In this document: positions 50,901 to 60,764 of the stretch, in pieces
Layout of the letters: each line of letters begins with the position of its first letter
Numbering within the stretch: the first letter of the stretch is position 1
DNA from: an uncultured Candidatus Entotheonella sp.
Lineage (GTDB): Bacteria; Tectomicrobia; Entotheonellia; Entotheonellales; Entotheonellaceae
Length of the DNA stretch: 64,000 nt
Direction of reading: 5' to 3'
Assembly (NCBI GenBank): GCA_951828535.1
Contig: OX639990.1
Coordinates: 1,475,300 to 1,539,299 of the forward strand
Position numbers and translations under genes: made by a program
Notes under the pieces: generated by a model
Seen by the model: only the letters and a program-made list of their open reading frames with translations
What the model was told of the DNA's origin: nothing
Databases searched by the model: none

Positions 50901-51449
50901 TTACTTCGCGCTCTTGAGCATGTCCGACATGTCCTTGCGAAACTTCTTCATCTTGGGGTCGATGATCACGAAGCAATACGGCTGGTGCGGGTTGCGCTGG
51001 TAGAATTCCTGGTGGTAGCCCTCGGCGGTATAGAACGTGTCGAGAGGCGTGATTTCGGTAACGATCGGGTCTTTCCACAATCCGGAGGCGTCCGTCTCCT
51101 GCTTGGATTTTTCGGCGCTCACCCGCTGCTCGTCGTCGTGGTAAAAGATCACCGAACGGTACTGCGTGCCGACGTCAGCCCCTTGTCGGTTCAGCGTGGT
51201 GGGGTCGTGGGTGCGCCAAAACACCTCGAGCAGGTCCTCGAAGGCAATGACCGCGGGATCGAAGGTGATCTGGATGACCTCCGCATGGCCGGTCGTGCCC
51301 GTGCAGATCTGCTGATAGGTCGGATTTTTCGTGTAGCCGCCGGCATAGCCGGAAACGACACGATGGACGCCCTTAACCTCCAAGAACACCGCCTCGGTGC
51401 ACCAGAAACACCCGGTTCCAAACGTTGCCGTCGACAACGTACCTGACAT
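50901..51449 (-). CDS. msrA: Peptide methionine sulfoxide reductase MsrA
   Basis: The 182-residue enzyme has the MsrA motif GTGCFWCTEAVF (catalytic Cys14, with Cys17) and SGYAGGYTKNPTYQQICTG, then GHAEVIQITFDP, RTHDPTTLNRQGADVGTQYR and the ending EGYHQEFYQRNPHQPYCF. It reduces methionine-S-sulfoxide in proteins with thioredoxin. The active-site residue is encoded by a normal Cys codon, not TGA. GGGAGAAAGTC precedes the ATG. It is convergent with the preceding dehydrogenase. Confidence 0.95.
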   Translation of the reverse strand: MSGTLSTATFGTGCFWCTEAVFLEVKGVHRVVSGYAGGYTKNPTYQQICTGTTGHAEVIQITFDPAVIAFEDLLEVFWRTHDPTTLNRQGADVGTQYRSVIFYHDDEQRVSAEKSKQETDASGLWKDPIVTEITPLDTFYTAEGYHQEFYQRNPHQPYCFVIIDPKMKKFRKDMSDMLKSAK

Positions 51450-51566
51450 GACTTTCTCCCAATCAGGGCGTGTAAGACCAAAGTCGCTAGTGCCGCTCGG
51501 CGGTTGCACGACCATAGCGACTTGTTTAGAGCATTTTCAGGCGCCGCCAGATGAACACCGACCAGC

Positions 51567-52508
51567 CTACCGTTTCCGGCTGAACTTTCGCAGACATTTC
51601 AGTTCCCGCGGCGGCTCGAGGTGTCGTCCTCGGATGGTGTAGGCCACGTCACCGACGTAAACGTCGCCGCGTGAATCGACGCCCACCCCGTGCGGTGCGA
51701 TGAACTGGCCCGGCCCCTCCCCCTCCTCGGGGTCGCCAAAGCGCGTCTGCAACTCGCCCTTCAGGTTGTAGATGCTCACCCGGTGCCCCAAGCCGGGCGC
51801 ATCATCGACGCCGGCCATGCCGTTCAGCTCGCCGATGTACAGATAACCGGCGTTGTCGAGGCAGATGCCGTCGGGGCGGTGGATATTGTTCCACATGCTG
51901 AGGAAGTTGCCCTTGGCGTCGAATACCTGAATACGGTGGTTTTCCCGGTCGGCCACATACACCTGATCATCCTGATCGATGGCCACGTTGTGCGGGCGGA
52001 TAAACTGACCGGGGTCGATGCCGGGCTCGCCCCAGGAATCCACGGGCCGCCCGTCGGGCGTGAAGATATGAACACGGGAGTTGCCGTAACCGTCGGAGAC
52101 GTACAGATTGCCGGTAATCGGCGAGACCGCCACGTGCGTCGGGCGGTTGAAGGGCTTGCCGGCCCATTTGGGGGCCGGCTGGCTTTCCGTTCCGAGGGTG
52201 AGGAGCAGCTTGCCTTCGGTTGTGAATTTACGAACCGTGTGCAGGCCGTCATCTACGCAATAAACGCTGTCGTCGGGTCCGATATAAATGCCGTGCGTGC
52301 GGTCGCTGAAAGCACCCTCGCCCCAGGAGCGCAGGAAATTCCCGTCGCGGTCGAAGACGATGACGGGGTGCTCGCTGCGGTTCAGCACGTACACGTTATC
52401 GTGGGAATCGACCGCCACGCCGGCGACGTCGACAAACGACCAACCTTCCGGCAGCTTTTCCCAATCGACCACCGGTTCGAAGCGTAAGTCACCACTGCCG
52501 AGTATCAT
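51567..52508 (-). CDS. NHL-repeat beta-propeller protein, paralogue of 15810-16769
   Basis: The 313-residue protein has about six NHL repeats (GVAVDSHDNVYVLNRS, GIYIGPDDSVYCVDDG, VAVSPITGNLYVSDGYGNS, AIDQDDQVYVADRENHRIQV, GVGVDSRGDVYVGDV). It aligns along its whole length with the NHL protein at 15810-16769, sharing start and end motifs, so the two are paralogues. There is no signal peptide. GGGGAGTCGGAT precedes the ATG at 52508; an ATG six codons earlier is an alternative. It lies downstream of msrA and is separated by 75 nt from the RND operon end. Its function is unknown. Confidence 0.85.
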   Translation of the reverse strand: MILGSGDLRFEPVVDWEKLPEGWSFVDVAGVAVDSHDNVYVLNRSEHPVIVFDRDGNFLRSWGEGAFSDRTHGIYIGPDDSVYCVDDGLHTVRKFTTEGKLLLTLGTESQPAPKWAGKPFNRPTHVAVSPITGNLYVSDGYGNSRVHIFTPDGRPVDSWGEPGIDPGQFIRPHNVAIDQDDQVYVADRENHRIQVFDAKGNFLSMWNNIHRPDGICLDNAGYLYIGELNGMAGVDDAPGLGHRVSIYNLKGELQTRFGDPEEGEGPGQFIAPHGVGVDSRGDVYVGDVAYTIRGRHLEPPRELKCLRKFSRKR

Positions 52509-52583
52509 ATCCGACTCCCCTTTCATTTCGTTGTGACCGAAAACGCAGACCGGACGGCGATAGGGCGCCCGCTAGACCTCCTT

Positions 52584-55500
52584 CTAGTCGCTACCGGCTT
52601 CGCTGGCGAGTGGCGCCGGTGTCGCGGCAGCAGCCGCGAGGCCGCTCTGTCGCCTTAGCAGTCCAACAAAGTCGAACATAAGCGACATGACCGACGGGAT
52701 GAAGACAATGGTCGTGACGGTGCCCAGGATGAGGCCGCCGAACATGACCATGCCGAGGCCGCGGTACAGCTCGCTGCCAGCTCCGGGGTTCATTACCAGG
52801 GGCATCAAGCCGAAAATGGTGGTACCCGTCGTCATCAGGATCGGTCGTATGCGGGTGAGCGTCGATTCCACAATCGCCTGGTGGGGCTCCAGCCCTTGCC
52901 GCATAAAATTGATCGCCTGCTGCACGATCAGAATGGGGTTGTTGATGACGCTGCCCAACAGAATCACGAAGCCGAGCATGGTCAGAACGTCGAGGGACTG
53001 AATAGTTCCCGGGCTGACGATGTCCAAATAGCGGTTAAGCACCCAGAGGCCCAGCACGCCGCCCGTCAAACCGATGGGAACCGACAGCATAACGGTCAGA
53101 GGATAACCCCAGTGGCGGAACACCAGAACCATCGTGAGATACGTCAGCATCAGCGCCAGCAGGAAGTCGGTGCCGAGCTTGGCGCGAATGGCCGACAGCT
53201 TATCGCTGGTGCCGCTGATGCGCATGGTGTATCCCGGCGGTACCATGCCATCCGCTTGCACGGCGCCAATAATGTTGTTTTGCACGATCTCAATCGCTTC
53301 TTCCAGCGAGATGTTGCCGGGCGGGGTAATCCGCAGGGTCACCGCGCGCTGGTTATCCACCCGGCGAATGCGTTCCAGACCGTAGGTGAAATCAATGCTG
53401 GCAACATCGGACAGCGGCACCGTATCTCCCAACCGCGTCGCGATGCGGATGTTCTCGAAATTCCCCAGGGTGTCGTAAGCCCCCATGGTGGAATAGAGGT
53501 ACAGGTCCATCTTGTCGCCGTGATGATAATAATCGTCCACATAGGCCCCATCGCCCAGCACCCAGGTGCTGTAACCGATGTCCTGCACGTCGATCCCAAG
53601 CTGCGCGGCGCGTTCCCAGTCGGGCCGCACGATCACCTGCGGCTGGCCGATCTCAATACCCGGCTTCGGCTCGGGTCTCGCCCCGGGCAGCGCTTGCAAG
53701 ACTTTGAAAAAGGTTCCCTGCGCAATGTTGGTCAGGACCTTTACGTCAGGACCGATGATATCGACATTAATAGCGCGCGAACCCATGATGTCGCGGCTGA
53801 AAATGGACATCTTGATAGCAAAGGCTATGGTGCCTGGGACATCACTCATAAGGCGCTGCAGAGCGGGCGGCACCGCAGACAGGTGGGTGCGGCTCTTCGG
53901 CCGGGTGAAGAGGAACATGCGATTGCGAAATGCCGCGAAGAAGAAATATTTCAGCGGCGGCGCCTCAACTCGACCTTCCTCGAAATCGGCCACGGAGGCA
54001 TCCAGCATCGGCTTCACCCGCTTCTCCAATTCCTGCCCGATAGCCGTTATCTCAGGCATGCCGTAACCCTGCGGCGGGATGAGGACGCCAATAATCGTTT
54101 GCCGATTGCCTTCCGGCAGGTATTCCGTCTTGGGCATGAAAACCGCGATGCATGCCACCGCAAAGGCCAAGACCGACGCCGTGACGATGATGCGCCGGAT
54201 GACGCCGCCCATCAGCCAAGTGAGCGCGGACCGCAGAAAGCCGTCATGGATTCTGGCTGCCAAGGAGGCGACCCCGAACAGGCGCTGCAGTTGCCCCGCG
54301 AATCCCTGCTTGTCCATCGTCGGCACGCTCGTGAGCAGCCGGGCGGCGAGAGGGGGGATGATGAGGATGGAAACAATCAGGGCCAGAATATTAGCCGCCA
54401 CGATAGCGATGGCGAGGTCGCGGAAGATCTGCCCGGCTTCGTCCGCCAACGTGATAATGGGCGTGAAGACCACGACGTTCGTCAGGACCGAGGACAGGAT
54501 AGCCGTCCACACTTCGCTAGTGCCGTCGTAGGCTGCATCAAAGGACGATTTGCCCATGGAGCGGTGTCGGTAGATGTTCTCCAGCACGACGATGGAGGCA
54601 TCGAGAACGGCGCCGATTGAGAAGGCGAGGCCCGCCAGCGAGATCACGTTGATGGAACGTCCGGACACGCTGATCACGAAAAAGGAGCCGATGACGCACA
54701 GCGGAATAGCCAAGCCGACGATCAGGGTGGAACGGGCGTGCCGCAAGAAGATTAACAGGATGCCAAGGGCCAGCAGGCCGCCAAAAAGCAGGTTGAACCG
54801 CACCATGTCGACCGCGTCGCGGACGTAGCTGGTGCTATCCGTCACCTGTGTCAGATAGATACCCTTCTCGCGCAAGGGCCCGTCATTCATGTCCCGAATG
54901 GCCTCTTGGACCTGTTCCATGACGACCAGCAGGTTCGTCCCCCGCTTGCGTTGCGGACCAAACGCCAGAGCGGGTTCGGTATTCTGGCGGATCAGGGTGC
55001 GCTTCTCGGCGTGTCCCAGGCGGGCGTAACCGACATCGCGCAGGTAGACGGGTGTGCCGTCCTGGATGTCGATGATCGTATCTTCGATATCGGTAGAGGA
55101 TTCATAGCGGCCGACCGTGCGCACGTTGAAACGCCGCTTGCCCTCGTCCAGGTCGCCGCCGGATACGTCGCGGTTACGGGCCCGAATCGCCGACCGCACT
55201 TTGGAAATGGGAATGCCCCGATCAGCCAACTTGGTGGGATCGATCATCACCTGCATCTGTCGCTCAGTACCGCCGTATACGCCGCGAACGCTGGAAATGC
55301 CCGTCAGCCGCTCGAAATACGGTTTAACGTGGTCCTCCACGTAGTCGAACATTTCCTGCACATCGAGCGCCTCCGGGTGGTCGGAGCGAGTACGCACACT
55401 GATCCAGGCCACTGGCTGCTCGGAGGCACGGGAGCTTTGAATCGTCGGCTCATCCACGTTCTCCGGGTAGCCGGGCACCTGTGCGAGGGCGTTGTTAATA

Positions 55501-55814
55501 CGTACGATGTTCTCCTGCTGGTTCGTCTCCAACCCGAATTCCAGCTCGACCTCCGCCTGCCCCATCGAGGCCGTGCTGACCATCTTCTCCAGCCCGGGAA
55601 GGCTCTTCAGGTACTGTTCCTGATCGATCAGGATGTCCTGCTCGATATCCTCCGGGGTCGCACCAGGATAGTAGGTCACAACGCTGATGACCGGCGCCGA
55701 AACGTCGGGGGTAAGCTGGATAGGCAGGCTGAACAGGGCCAGCACGCCGAACAGCAACAACGCCATGCTTAGGACGGAGACGGCAATACCATTCCGAATG
55801 AAATATCGAATCAT
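52584..55814 (-). CDS. RND-family efflux transporter, inner-membrane permease
   Basis: The 1076-residue pump has the RND layout: an N-terminal helix (RYFIRNGIAVSVLSMALLLF) and periplasmic PN/PC domains starting PDVSAPVISVVTYYPGATPEDIE. The TM4 proton-relay segment GAVLDASIVVLENIYRH retains one acidic residue, and the TM10 region reads GSVINNPILIVQQAINFM with Asn where AcrB has Lys. Such proton-driven trimers export drugs, metals, lipids or hopanoids. The adaptor gene lies 41 nt upstream on the same strand, and no TolC-like gene is nearby. The substrate cannot be inferred. Confidence 0.93.
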   Translation of the reverse strand: MIRYFIRNGIAVSVLSMALLLFGVLALFSLPIQLTPDVSAPVISVVTYYPGATPEDIEQDILIDQEQYLKSLPGLEKMVSTASMGQAEVELEFGLETNQQENIVRINNALAQVPGYPENVDEPTIQSSRASEQPVAWISVRTRSDHPEALDVQEMFDYVEDHVKPYFERLTGISSVRGVYGGTERQMQVMIDPTKLADRGIPISKVRSAIRARNRDVSGGDLDEGKRRFNVRTVGRYESSTDIEDTIIDIQDGTPVYLRDVGYARLGHAEKRTLIRQNTEPALAFGPQRKRGTNLLVVMEQVQEAIRDMNDGPLREKGIYLTQVTDSTSYVRDAVDMVRFNLLFGGLLALGILLIFLRHARSTLIVGLAIPLCVIGSFFVISVSGRSINVISLAGLAFSIGAVLDASIVVLENIYRHRSMGKSSFDAAYDGTSEVWTAILSSVLTNVVVFTPIITLADEAGQIFRDLAIAIVAANILALIVSILIIPPLAARLLTSVPTMDKQGFAGQLQRLFGVASLAARIHDGFLRSALTWLMGGVIRRIIVTASVLAFAVACIAVFMPKTEYLPEGNRQTIIGVLIPPQGYGMPEITAIGQELEKRVKPMLDASVADFEEGRVEAPPLKYFFFAAFRNRMFLFTRPKSRTHLSAVPPALQRLMSDVPGTIAFAIKMSIFSRDIMGSRAINVDIIGPDVKVLTNIAQGTFFKVLQALPGARPEPKPGIEIGQPQVIVRPDWERAAQLGIDVQDIGYSTWVLGDGAYVDDYYHHGDKMDLYLYSTMGAYDTLGNFENIRIATRLGDTVPLSDVASIDFTYGLERIRRVDNQRAVTLRITPPGNISLEEAIEIVQNNIIGAVQADGMVPPGYTMRISGTSDKLSAIRAKLGTDFLLALMLTYLTMVLVFRHWGYPLTVMLSVPIGLTGGVLGLWVLNRYLDIVSPGTIQSLDVLTMLGFVILLGSVINNPILIVQQAINFMRQGLEPHQAIVESTLTRIRPILMTTGTTIFGLMPLVMNPGAGSELYRGLGMVMFGGLILGTVTTIVFIPSVMSLMFDFVGLLRRQSGLAAAAATPAPLASEAGSD

Positions 55815-55855
55815 CGCTTAACGACCCCCCGGCGTTCAGCCGCCGTATGCACCCT

Positions 55856-57229
55856 CTAATTGGTCAGAAATCGATCCAGCACGAGAGGCTGACCCGGACG
55901 CAGCCGCTCATTGCCGCGCACCACGACACGGTCGCCAGCCCGCAGATCGCCAAATACTTCTACCGCCTCGCCGAAATAGCGCCCCGGCTTTACCGGCAAG
56001 ATCTCCGCAATCGGCTGCCCGTCCTTGTCCTGCACGCGCACCAGGATGTGATTCGGCCCGCGCGGCACCAAGGCGTCGCGCGGCACGATGACGCTGTTCT
56101 CACCCGAGTTCGGAGTCTCCAGCATCACACGGGCCAGCATGCCGGAGGCCAAGTGCCCCTCGCTGTTATCCAGATTCACCAAAATGGGGAAGGCCCGGCT
56201 CCTGCCGCTGGCGCGCGGAATTTTCTTCGTCACCTTGCCGACAAAGGTCTGATTGGGAACGCTGTCGAAGGTGATCGACATGTCACTGCCGATGACAATC
56301 CGACCGTAGTACGTCTCCGGGATGTCCACCCGCACACGCACCTTGCTGGTGGTATCGAGATCGAAGACGCCTTCGCCGATCGAAAGCCACGACCCGACTT
56401 CCGTATGTTTTGCGGTGATCACGCCATCGAACGGGGCGCGAATCGTGGCGCGCTCGAGCAGGTCCTTGGCCACGGCAGCCTGTGCCTCACTCGCAGCGGC
56501 GCGGGCCTCAGCAGCCCCTATCTCCTCTTCGCGCGCCCCGGCCAAGGCGCGGTCATAGGTCGCCTTCTCGACCTGCAATATCGCTTGGGCTTCCTCCCAG
56601 CGTTCATGCGCCTCGTCTAATTCCTCGTCGCTGATGATCTTCTTCTCCAGCAACGACTGGCTGCGGGCATAGTGCTTGTTCGCCTTTTCCGCCACCACCT
56701 CGGCTTTGGCGAGATTCGCCTTGACCATTGCGATGTCTTCCTCGCGGGTTCCCTGGCGCAACTCCCGCAGGCGCTCCTGATCCGCCCGCGCCAGTGCTTG
56801 GGCTTGCTCCAGAGCATAGCGGTACGGCAAGGCACGAATCTGGGCCAACACCTGCCCCGCGGTCACGGTATCGCCCTCGTCAACCAGCAGTTCGGCAAGA
56901 TAACCATCGACTTCACTCGAAAGCACCGTGCTGGCCAGCGCCTCGACGGTGCCCGTCACGTGCACGGGCTTGCTGAACGCCCCGCCCTCGGCCATTGCCG
57001 TCGTCACCGGCGCCGGCGGCGGGCCTTGCGGCGCGTCCTGTGCGCCCGCGGTACCCCCGGTGAAGGCAAATAAGGCAAGCATGCAAACCCACAGGATAGC
57101 CCCGCCACCCGGCGGTCGTCCGGTACGGAGAAGCCTGCGGGCCAAAGCGCCGTAGTGACGGCGCCAGCCACATTTGTTTGTGATGGGAAAGGTCATCATG
57201 GAAGGAGTGCAACTGATCTTGTTCTTCAT
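55856..57229 (-). CDS. RND efflux periplasmic adaptor subunit (HlyD/MFP family)
   Basis: The protein has up to 457 residues. After a long basic N-region and a hydrophobic signal (AILWVCMLALFAFTGGTAGA) the membrane-fusion order follows: a lipoyl half-motif VTGTVEALASTVLSSEVDGYL, a coiled-coil hairpin rich in Ala/Glu/Lys (about residues 150-250), the second lipoyl half ATIRAPFDGVITAKHTEVGSWL and the beta-barrel domain. It links the RND pump to an outer-membrane channel. The start is uncertain (57229 or the twin ATG near 57199). It precedes the RND permease by 41 nt. Confidence 0.9.
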   Translation of the reverse strand: MKNKISCTPSMMTFPITNKCGWRRHYGALARRLLRTGRPPGGGAILWVCMLALFAFTGGTAGAQDAPQGPPPAPVTTAMAEGGAFSKPVHVTGTVEALASTVLSSEVDGYLAELLVDEGDTVTAGQVLAQIRALPYRYALEQAQALARADQERLRELRQGTREEDIAMVKANLAKAEVVAEKANKHYARSQSLLEKKIISDEELDEAHERWEEAQAILQVEKATYDRALAGAREEEIGAAEARAAASEAQAAVAKDLLERATIRAPFDGVITAKHTEVGSWLSIGEGVFDLDTTSKVRVRVDIPETYYGRIVIGSDMSITFDSVPNQTFVGKVTKKIPRASGRSRAFPILVNLDNSEGHLASGMLARVMLETPNSGENSVIVPRDALVPRGPNHILVRVQDKDGQPIAEILPVKPGRYFGEAVEVFGDLRAGDRVVVRGNERLRPGQPLVLDRFLTN

Positions 57230-57637
57230 GAGCTTTATCTTAGCCTTATCTCCATTGCAGCCTTAAGCGCACCATTTGCTGTCGAAGCCACTGGCGACCC
57301 TCACACCCATTCGTCTCAAAGGATGGCATACTATACTGATAGCCGTTCGACGGTGTCAAACCCCATGTCATCCCCGGAGGCTCGCCTTGGATTGCTCCCG
57401 AACATCAGTCGAAATCCTTATTTTGCGAAACGCAAATACGTCCAAAATGCAAATACCCTATTGACATGGGTAAAGTGACTGCGCTAGAGTGCGCGCCATC
57501 GTGGTGATTATTGAGACAACCAGCAACGGCAACGGGATGCCGCGGTGTCCTTTGGCTGTTGCCGGGTTGTGTTCTATGGAATCTATGGAAACGGAAGAAG
57601 TTCTGTCCTTTGTGTACCTTTAAGAGGAGGCATTCCC
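57230..57637. other. Divergent intergenic region upstream of the amidohydrolase cluster
   Basis: About 400 nt separate the RND adaptor from the first amidohydrolase. A predicted promoter at 57461-57490 points right and leaves a leader of about 140 nt. A short AT-rich run CAAATACGTCCAAAATGCAA lies just upstream of its -35. No coding sequence is recognised. Confidence 0.5.
57461..57490 (+). promoter_or_regulatory. Predicted sigma70 promoter of the amidohydrolase cluster
   Basis: TTGACA (57461-57466), 18-nt spacer, TAGAGT (57485-57490). The start would be near 57497, leaving a 140-nt leader before the first amidohydrolase. Confidence 0.6.
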
Positions 57638-59143
57638 ATGGGTACTTATTTCAGTGACAGAGAATTCTCACTCGTGGAAGGCGCGGAAAACGCCTTTCAC
57701 TCACCGATTCCAACCCAGGTCGTTTCGAATGGGGAGTTCAATCCGCCACCGCAGAGCGCGCAGCAGAAGCAGGTCGAAGCGCGCATCAAGGAACTGGCCG
57801 ATACGTACGGCGCCAAGCAGGGCCTGGACCGCCGCGAGTTCCTCAAAACCAGTTCCGGCATGGCCGCCGCCTTCCTGGCCATGAACAGCGTGTACGGCAA
57901 CATGTTCGATGTCTCAGAGGCCGAGGCTGCCGACGCCGCCATGGCCACCGAACGCGCTGAATCCCTCAAGAACCAGTTCGTCTTCGACGTTCAGACCCAC
58001 TTCGTACGCGACGACTACACTCAGGACGGCTTCCTCGGCTTCCTGAAAGAAGGCGCCGACGTGTGGAAAAACGGCCTGGACCCGAACAACATCAGCATGT
58101 ACCTGATGAAGTTCGAGAACTATGTGCGCCAGATCTACCTCAACAGCGATACCAAGGTATCCGTGTTGAGCGGCGCGCCCTTCGATGACGACACCTGGGA
58201 ATTCCTCAACAACGCGCAGATTGCCGAAGCCGCCAGGATGGTCAACCAGACGGCGGGGCATACCCGCATGCTGGCCCACGCGGTGATAACGCCAGGACAG
58301 CCCGGCTGGATGGATGAAGTGGACCAGGCCCTGGCCGAGCGGCCACCCGCCAGTTGGAAGCTGTACACCATCGGCGACCCGCTGACGCCCAAGACGAAAT
58401 ACCCCTTCTGGCTCGATGACGAGAAGCTGATGTACCCCTTCTACGAGAAGGCCGTGAAGTCGGGCATCAACAATCTCTGCATCCACAAAGGGCTCATGCC
58501 GAGGGATTACGCCGACAGCTGGGCCGGCGTGTGGGAATACCAAACCCCGCGCGACCTCGTCAAGGCGGCGAAGGACTGGCCAGAGCTCAACTTCATCATC
58601 TACCACGGCTGCTTCCGGGCCTTCTTCGACAAGCCCGGCGATGCCATGGCCGACTTCGAGAACACCGGCAGGATCGAGTGGTGCAGCGACCTTGCCGAGG
58701 TACCGGCGCAAAACGGCGCCTCGAACATCTATGCGGAGATGGGTACTACCTTCGCTTCGACAGCAATCGTCAGCCCGCGCCTCACGGCGGCCATCCTGGG
58801 CACTTGGATCAACGGCCTGGGCGCCTCCAACGTGGTGTGGGGAACGGACTCCGTATTTCACGGCTCGCCGCAGTGGCAGATCGACGCCCTGCGCCGCCTC
58901 GAAATACCGGAGGATATGCAGGAGAAGTACGGCTTTGCGCCGCTTGGCCCCGCCGATGGCGCGGTCAAGAACCAGATCCTGGGTCTCAACTCTGCGCGCT
59001 GCTACGGCCTCGACCTGCGAGCCGACTACAGCCGGTTCAGCGAGGACAAGTTCGCGCAGATCAAGCGGGACTACGATCAGGCCGGCAAGCTCACCGCCCT
59101 GCGTGACAACAAGGCGTACGGCTATATTGCCAAACGTGCCTAA
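57638..59143 (+). CDS. Amidohydrolase-2 family protein with internal Tat-like signal, copy 1
   Basis: The 501-residue protein belongs to the metal-dependent TIM-barrel amidohydrolase 2 (ACMSD-like) family. Residues 1-62 are a polar leader (FSDREFSLVEGAENAFHSPI). DRREFLKTSSGMAAAFLAMN (about 64-83) is a twin-arginine signal placed unusually far in. The catalytic domain starts with FDVQTHFVRDD, then IYHGCFRAFFD and NVVWGTDSVFHGSPQWQ provide the His and Asp typical of metal binding. The substrate is unknown; ACMSD-like members decarboxylate or hydrolyse ring-derived acids. AGAGGAGGCATTCCC precedes the ATG. It is the first of three tandem paralogues and somewhat divergent from the other two. Confidence 0.85.
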   Translation: MGTYFSDREFSLVEGAENAFHSPIPTQVVSNGEFNPPPQSAQQKQVEARIKELADTYGAKQGLDRREFLKTSSGMAAAFLAMNSVYGNMFDVSEAEAADAAMATERAESLKNQFVFDVQTHFVRDDYTQDGFLGFLKEGADVWKNGLDPNNISMYLMKFENYVRQIYLNSDTKVSVLSGAPFDDDTWEFLNNAQIAEAARMVNQTAGHTRMLAHAVITPGQPGWMDEVDQALAERPPASWKLYTIGDPLTPKTKYPFWLDDEKLMYPFYEKAVKSGINNLCIHKGLMPRDYADSWAGVWEYQTPRDLVKAAKDWPELNFIIYHGCFRAFFDKPGDAMADFENTGRIEWCSDLAEVPAQNGASNIYAEMGTTFASTAIVSPRLTAAILGTWINGLGASNVVWGTDSVFHGSPQWQIDALRRLEIPEDMQEKYGFAPLGPADGAVKNQILGLNSARCYGLDLRADYSRFSEDKFAQIKRDYDQAGKLTALRDNKAYGYIAKRA

Positions 59144-59148
59144 TCGGA

Positions 59149-59227
59149 TCTGAGTTTCCGCTCTTGCCCCAACGGTGCATGCGGGGCGGGCTTGCCGTCC
59201 CGCATGCACCCATCAAGCGGATACGCG
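59149..59227 (+). repeat. 79-nt intergenic repeat with hairpin, copy A
   Basis: This segment recurs almost unchanged at 60765-60843. It contains a 12-bp stem GGTGCATGCGGG / CCCGCATGCACC (59174-59185 with 59199-59210). It was evidently duplicated together with the gene and may act as an mRNA-stability hairpin or terminator. Confidence 0.75.
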
Positions 59228-59253
59228 CTAACACCCGCTTTGGGAGGGAAACA

Positions 59254-60759
59254 ATGGGTACCTATTTCAGTGACCGAGAGTTCTCACTGGTCGAAGGGGC
59301 GGAAAACGCGTTCCACTCGCCGATTCCCACGCAGGTCATCTCCAACGGCGAATTCAACCCGCCGCCGCAGAATGCCCAGCAGAAGCAAGTCGAAGCACGC
59401 ATCAAGGAACTGGCCGACACTTACGGCGCCAAGCAAGGCCTGGACCGTCGCGAGTTCCTCAAAACCAGTTCCGGCTTGGCCGCCGCCTTCCTCGCCATGA
59501 ACAGCGTGTACGGCAACGTGTTCAACGTGTCTGAGGCTGAGGCCGCCGACGGCGCCATGGCCAACGAGCGTGCCGAAGCTCTCCGGCAGCAGTTCATCTT
59601 CGACGTGCAGACCCACTTCGTGCGTGACGACTACACGCAGGAAGGCTTCCTCGGCTTCGTCCAGGCGACGGCGGAGAACTGGAAGACGGGGATGGACCCC
59701 AACACGGTTGACATCTATCTCCTGAAGTTCGAGAACTACGTGCGGCAGATTTACCTCAACAGCGATACCGACGTGTCGGTGTTGAGCGGTGCGCCGTTTG
59801 ATGATGACACTTGGGAGTTCCTCAGCAACGCGCAGATCGCCGAAGCCGCCAAGATGGTCAACACCACGGCGGGGCACACCCGCATGCTGGCCCACAACGT
59901 GGTGACCCCGGGACAGCCCGGCTGGATGGAAGAAGTGGACCGCGCCCTGGCCGAGCGTCCGCCCGCAAGCTGGAAGCTCTACACCATCGGCGATCCGCTG
60001 TCCGCCAAGACGAAGTACCCCTTCTGGCTCGATGACGAGAAGTTGATGTACCCCTTCTACGAGAAGGCCGTGAAGTCGGGCATCGTCAACATGTGTATCC
60101 ACAAGGGTCTGATGCCGAGAGATTACGAGGAGAGCTGGGCGGGTGTGTGGGAATACCAGACGCCGCGCGACCTCGTCAAGGCCGCGACAGACTGGCCGCA
60201 GCTCAACTTCATCATCTACCACGGCTGCTTCCGGGCTTTCTTCGACAAGCCCGAAGATTCCCTGGGCGATTTCGAGAAGACCGGCAGGATCGAGTGGTGT
60301 TCGGATCTGGCCGAAATCCCGGCTCAGAACGGCGCCTCGAACATCTACGCCGAAATGGGTACGACCTTCGCATCCACGTCCATCATCAACCCGCGCCTCA
60401 CGGCGGCCATCCTGGGCACCTGGATCAAGGGCTTGGGCGCCTCCAATGTCGTGTGGGGAACCGACTCCGTTATCTACGGTTCGCCGCAGTGGCAGATCGA
60501 GGCGATGCGCCGCATGGAAATCCCCGAGGACATGCAGGAGAAGCACGGCTTCGCGCCTCTGGGTGGTGCCGACAGCGCAGTCAAGCAACAGATCTTCGGC
60601 CTCAACTCAGCACGCTTGTACAACCTCGACCTGCAGGCTAACTATGGCCGCCTGAGCGAGGACAAGTTTGCGCAGATCAAGAGGGACTACGATCAGGCCG
60701 GCAAGCTCACCGCCCTGCGTGACAACACCGCTTATGGGTATATCGCCAAACGGGCCTGA
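59254..60759 (+). CDS. Amidohydrolase-2 family protein, copy 2
   Basis: The 501-residue paralogue has the same layout as copy 1: leader, internal DRREFLKTSSGLAAAFLAMN, FDVQTHFVRDDY, IYHGCFRAFFDKP and VVWGTDSVIYGSPQWQ. Its first 371 nt are identical to those of copy 3 (offset 1640), after which a patch (about 59625-59745) differs strongly before near-identity resumes. GGGAGGGAAACA precedes the ATG. It lies 110 nt after copy 1, with the shared hairpin repeat between. It likely acts on a related substrate. Confidence 0.85.
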   Translation: MGTYFSDREFSLVEGAENAFHSPIPTQVISNGEFNPPPQNAQQKQVEARIKELADTYGAKQGLDRREFLKTSSGLAAAFLAMNSVYGNVFNVSEAEAADGAMANERAEALRQQFIFDVQTHFVRDDYTQEGFLGFVQATAENWKTGMDPNTVDIYLLKFENYVRQIYLNSDTDVSVLSGAPFDDDTWEFLSNAQIAEAAKMVNTTAGHTRMLAHNVVTPGQPGWMEEVDRALAERPPASWKLYTIGDPLSAKTKYPFWLDDEKLMYPFYEKAVKSGIVNMCIHKGLMPRDYEESWAGVWEYQTPRDLVKAATDWPQLNFIIYHGCFRAFFDKPEDSLGDFEKTGRIEWCSDLAEIPAQNGASNIYAEMGTTFASTSIINPRLTAAILGTWIKGLGASNVVWGTDSVIYGSPQWQIEAMRRMEIPEDMQEKHGFAPLGGADSAVKQQIFGLNSARLYNLDLQANYGRLSEDKFAQIKRDYDQAGKLTALRDNTAYGYIAKRA

Positions 60760-60764
60760 TCGAA

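Noticed and set aside
50901-51449. msrA as a third selenoprotein
   Set aside because: The active-site codon is a normal Cys codon (GCFWC) and the frame has no internal TGA.
52881-54620. 579-codon plus-strand frame inside the RND gene
   Set aside because: Antisense to a full-length RND pump; the product is rich in His/Gln/Arg without protein-like patterning.
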